The position numbers and the translations under genes are program-made. Positions 43,648-44,550 of a stretch of DNA of 44,550 bases are shown in pieces. The number at the start of each line of letters is the position of its first letter. The first letter of the stretch is position 1. Origin of the DNA: Acidimicrobiaceae bacterium. Its GTDB lineage: Bacteria > Actinomycetota > Acidimicrobiia > Acidimicrobiales > RAAP-2. Location: positions 1 to 44,550 of the forward strand of contig DAHUZE010000075.1 of the NCBI GenBank assembly GCA_027306755.1. Reading direction: 5' to 3'. The notes beneath the pieces were generated by a model, which did not search any database, was not told the origin of the DNA, and saw nothing but the letters and a program-made list of their open reading frames with translations.

Positions 43648-43769
43648 GGGGCGGGCTGCGTGCGGGTCTGTGGTTGCAAGTCGAGGCCAGTCGCAGGCGA
43701 AACGACCCACGTAAGGCAACTCGTGGTTGCCGAGCATGGTGCGACTTAGGGGTAAGCCCTGCCCGCCCC
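43648..43769 (+). ncRNA. Candidate multibranched structured RNA upstream of secA
   Basis: The 403-nt gap between the GH5-like gene and secA has no convincing coding frame but shows nested helices. GGGGCGGGC (43648-43656) pairs perfectly with GCCCGCCCC (43761-43769). Inside, AAGTCG (43678) pairs with CGACTT (43742), GTCG (43690) with CGAC (43703), GGCAAC (43715) with GTTGCC (43726) across a 5-nt loop, and AGGG (43748) with CCCT (43757). All are compatible in one fold. The 3' closing strand shares CCCC (43766-43769) with the next hairpin, so the two compete, as in a riboswitch. It matches no RNA family I know. The strand is inferred from the position before secA. Confidence 0.45.
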
Positions 43770-43793
43770 ATCCCCCGATCCTCGGGGGAGGGG
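43766..43793 (+). terminator. Strong hairpin overlapping the structured RNA
   Basis: A 12-bp stem with one bulged A and a 3-nt loop: CCCC-A-TCCCCCGA against TCGGGGGAGGGG. There is no U-tract after it. Its first four bases are also the end of the preceding RNA's closing helix, so only one can form at a time. Confidence 0.45.
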
Positions 43794-43817
43794 TGGCGAC
43801 GGGGGGACGCGGCCGCT

Positions 43818-43831
43818 TGCGGCGCGCCGCA
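43818..43831. promoter_or_regulatory. Perfect 14-bp palindrome in the secA upstream region
   Basis: TGCGGCGCGCCGCA, a perfect inverted repeat 170 nt before secA. It could be a protein-binding site or chance symmetry in GC-rich DNA. Confidence 0.3.
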
Positions 43832-43986
43832 GGGCCGTCTTGACGGTCGCCGGCGCCCGGGCTGCCAACCCTGCAGCAGGCGAGTGTGGGGCCAAAGACC
43901 AGGTCAGCCGCACGCAGCCCGCGCCAGATGGTTTGCCGGCCCGCCCGGGCGGCCCGCAGTGAGGGCCTCCGGCAGGCGGCGACCGG

Positions 43987-43992
43987 TAGCAT
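43987..43992 (+). promoter_or_regulatory. -10 box immediately upstream of secA
   Basis: TAGCAT ends 9 nt before the secA ATG (44002). No RBS lies between, which suggests a near-leaderless transcript independent of the structured RNA. Any secA transcript starting further upstream would carry the RNA as a leader. Confidence 0.45.
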
Positions 43993-44001
43993 TGGCGACC
44001 C

Positions 44002-44550
44002 ATGTCCGTGTTCACCCGAGTGCTGCGCGCCGGAGAGGGCAAGAAGGTCCGGCGGCTGGCGGAGATCGTGCCCGCCATCAACGAGCTGGAGCCCGAGATG
44101 GAGGCGCTCTCCGACGGGGAGCTCCAGCACAGGACCGTTGAGTTCCGCGATCGGCTGGCCGGGGGCGAGACACTGGACGACCTCTTGATCGAGGCGTTCG
44201 CCGTCGTGCGCGAAGCCTCCTGGCGGGTGCTCGGCCAGCGGCACTTCGACGTCCAGCTCATGGGGGGCATGGCCCTGCACTTCGGGTGGATCGCCGAGAT
44301 GAAGACCGGCGAGGGCAAGACGCTGGTGTCCACCCTGCCCGTGTACCTCAACGCCCTCGGCGGCAAGGGTGTCCACTTGGTGACCGTCAACGACTACCTG
44401 GCGACCCGGGACGCCGAGTGGATGGGCAGGGTGTACCGCTGGCTCGGGCTCACCGTCGGGCGGGTGGGGCCCGACGTCACCGACCCCGCGGAGAAGCGGG
44501 CGGCCTACGCGGCCGACGTCACCTACGGCACCAACACCGAGTTCGGCTTC
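44002..44550 (+). CDS. secA: Preprotein translocase ATPase SecA, N-terminal part (cut by window)
   Basis: 183 codons visible from ATG 44002. The SecA start [20 protein letters not shown], the helix [40 protein letters not shown], the Walker A region [20 protein letters not shown] and [18 protein letters not shown] are highly characteristic. The last visible residues ([12 protein letters not shown]) match the conserved motif of nucleotide-binding domain 1. SecA drives Sec-dependent export of unfolded proteins through SecYEG with ATP. In many actinobacteria the gene before secA encodes the hibernation factor Hpf; here it is a GH5-like gene and the structured RNA. Confidence 0.97.
   Translation, partial: MSVFTRVLRAGEGKKVRRLAEIVPAINELEPEMEALSDGELQHRTVEFRDRLAGGETLDDLLIEAFAVVREASWRVLGQRHFDVQLMGGMALHFGWIAEMKTGEGKTLVSTLPVYLNALGGKGVHLVTVNDYLATRDAEWMGRVYRWLGLTVGRVGPDVTDPAEKRAAYAADVTYGTNTEFGF

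Noticed and set aside
43648-43769. tRNA gene or SAM riboswitch
   Set aside because: No cloverleaf or T-loop consensus fits. GGCAAC and GGTGC segments resemble parts of a SAM-I aptamer, but the conserved core and kink-turn are missing.
43357-44376. Minus-strand open frame across the GH5/secA gap
   Set aside because: It is antisense to the GH5 end and the secA start, both of which have strong family motifs, and its product is compositionally random.

Overview
The window is very GC-rich DNA with dense genes, many GTG starts, 1-8 nt start/stop overlaps, and several TANNNT -10 boxes only 7-9 nt upstream of start codons (leaderless-type promoters). With a compact MtrA/MtrB/LpqB-like locus, an S53 peptidase, a biotin carboxylase/BCCP fusion and SecA, it looks like an actinobacterial chromosome. 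A deep-branching, Acidimicrobiia-like soil or aquatic lineage is my low-confidence guess. I see no insertion sequence, phage, integron, CRISPR array, tRNA or rRNA.

Layout. (1) 1-3366: the 5' part of a sugar-type ABC solute-binding protein (- strand), then a + strand group of an ATP-grasp-like Cj0069-family protein, a 62-aa very basic small protein and an Asp-box beta-propeller. (2) 3.4-17 kb: a catabolic block with a Rieske oxygenase, acyl-CoA dehydrogenase, DAO-type FAD oxidase, cupin, Lrp/AsnC regulator, membrane protein, NDP-forming acyl-CoA synthetase, phytoene-desaturase/PYROXD2-like oxidoreductase, TetR regulator, family-5 ABC solute-binding protein and class-III aminotransferase. Four near-identical operator palindromes (TTGACTGA-N4-TCAGT) sit at its promoters, so it reads as one TetR regulon. 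The likely substrate is an amino- or N-methylated compound fed into acyl-CoA metabolism (inference). (3) 17-19.8 kb: GerMN lipoprotein, histidine kinase and response regulator joined by GTGA overlaps. (4) 19.9-24.5 kb: a membrane-anchored collagen-like protein, a nitroreductase, an N-terminal-rhodanese/C-terminal-ThiF sulfur-activation protein and a secreted S53 peptidase.

(5) 24.7-30.7 kb: a tightly coupled six-gene operon of histidine phosphatase, phosphosulfolactate-synthase (ComA) homologue, VOC protein, AMP-forming acyl ligase and two tandem paralogous acyltransferase-3 membrane proteins, facing a convergent SGNH hydrolase. I know of no described pathway with this composition. It is the best candidate here for an undescribed system, possibly making and exporting or acylating a sulfolactate-like metabolite. 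(6) 31.7-37.2 kb: acyl-CoA mutase large subunit, M20 amidohydrolase, biotin carboxylase/BCCP and divergent biotin ligase, consistent with propionyl-CoA/methylmalonyl-CoA metabolism. (7) 37.2-42.2 kb: nucleotide-sugar genes rmlB, rmlD, UDP-glucose dehydrogenase, UDP-xylose synthase-like SDR and a GT2 glycosyltransferase, then a membrane-anchored GH5-like enzyme. (8) 43.6-44 kb: a gene-free segment that can fold into a multibranched RNA closed by a perfect 9-bp helix, followed by the start of secA, cut by the window edge.

All functions come from reading motifs and family resemblance by eye; no database search was run.
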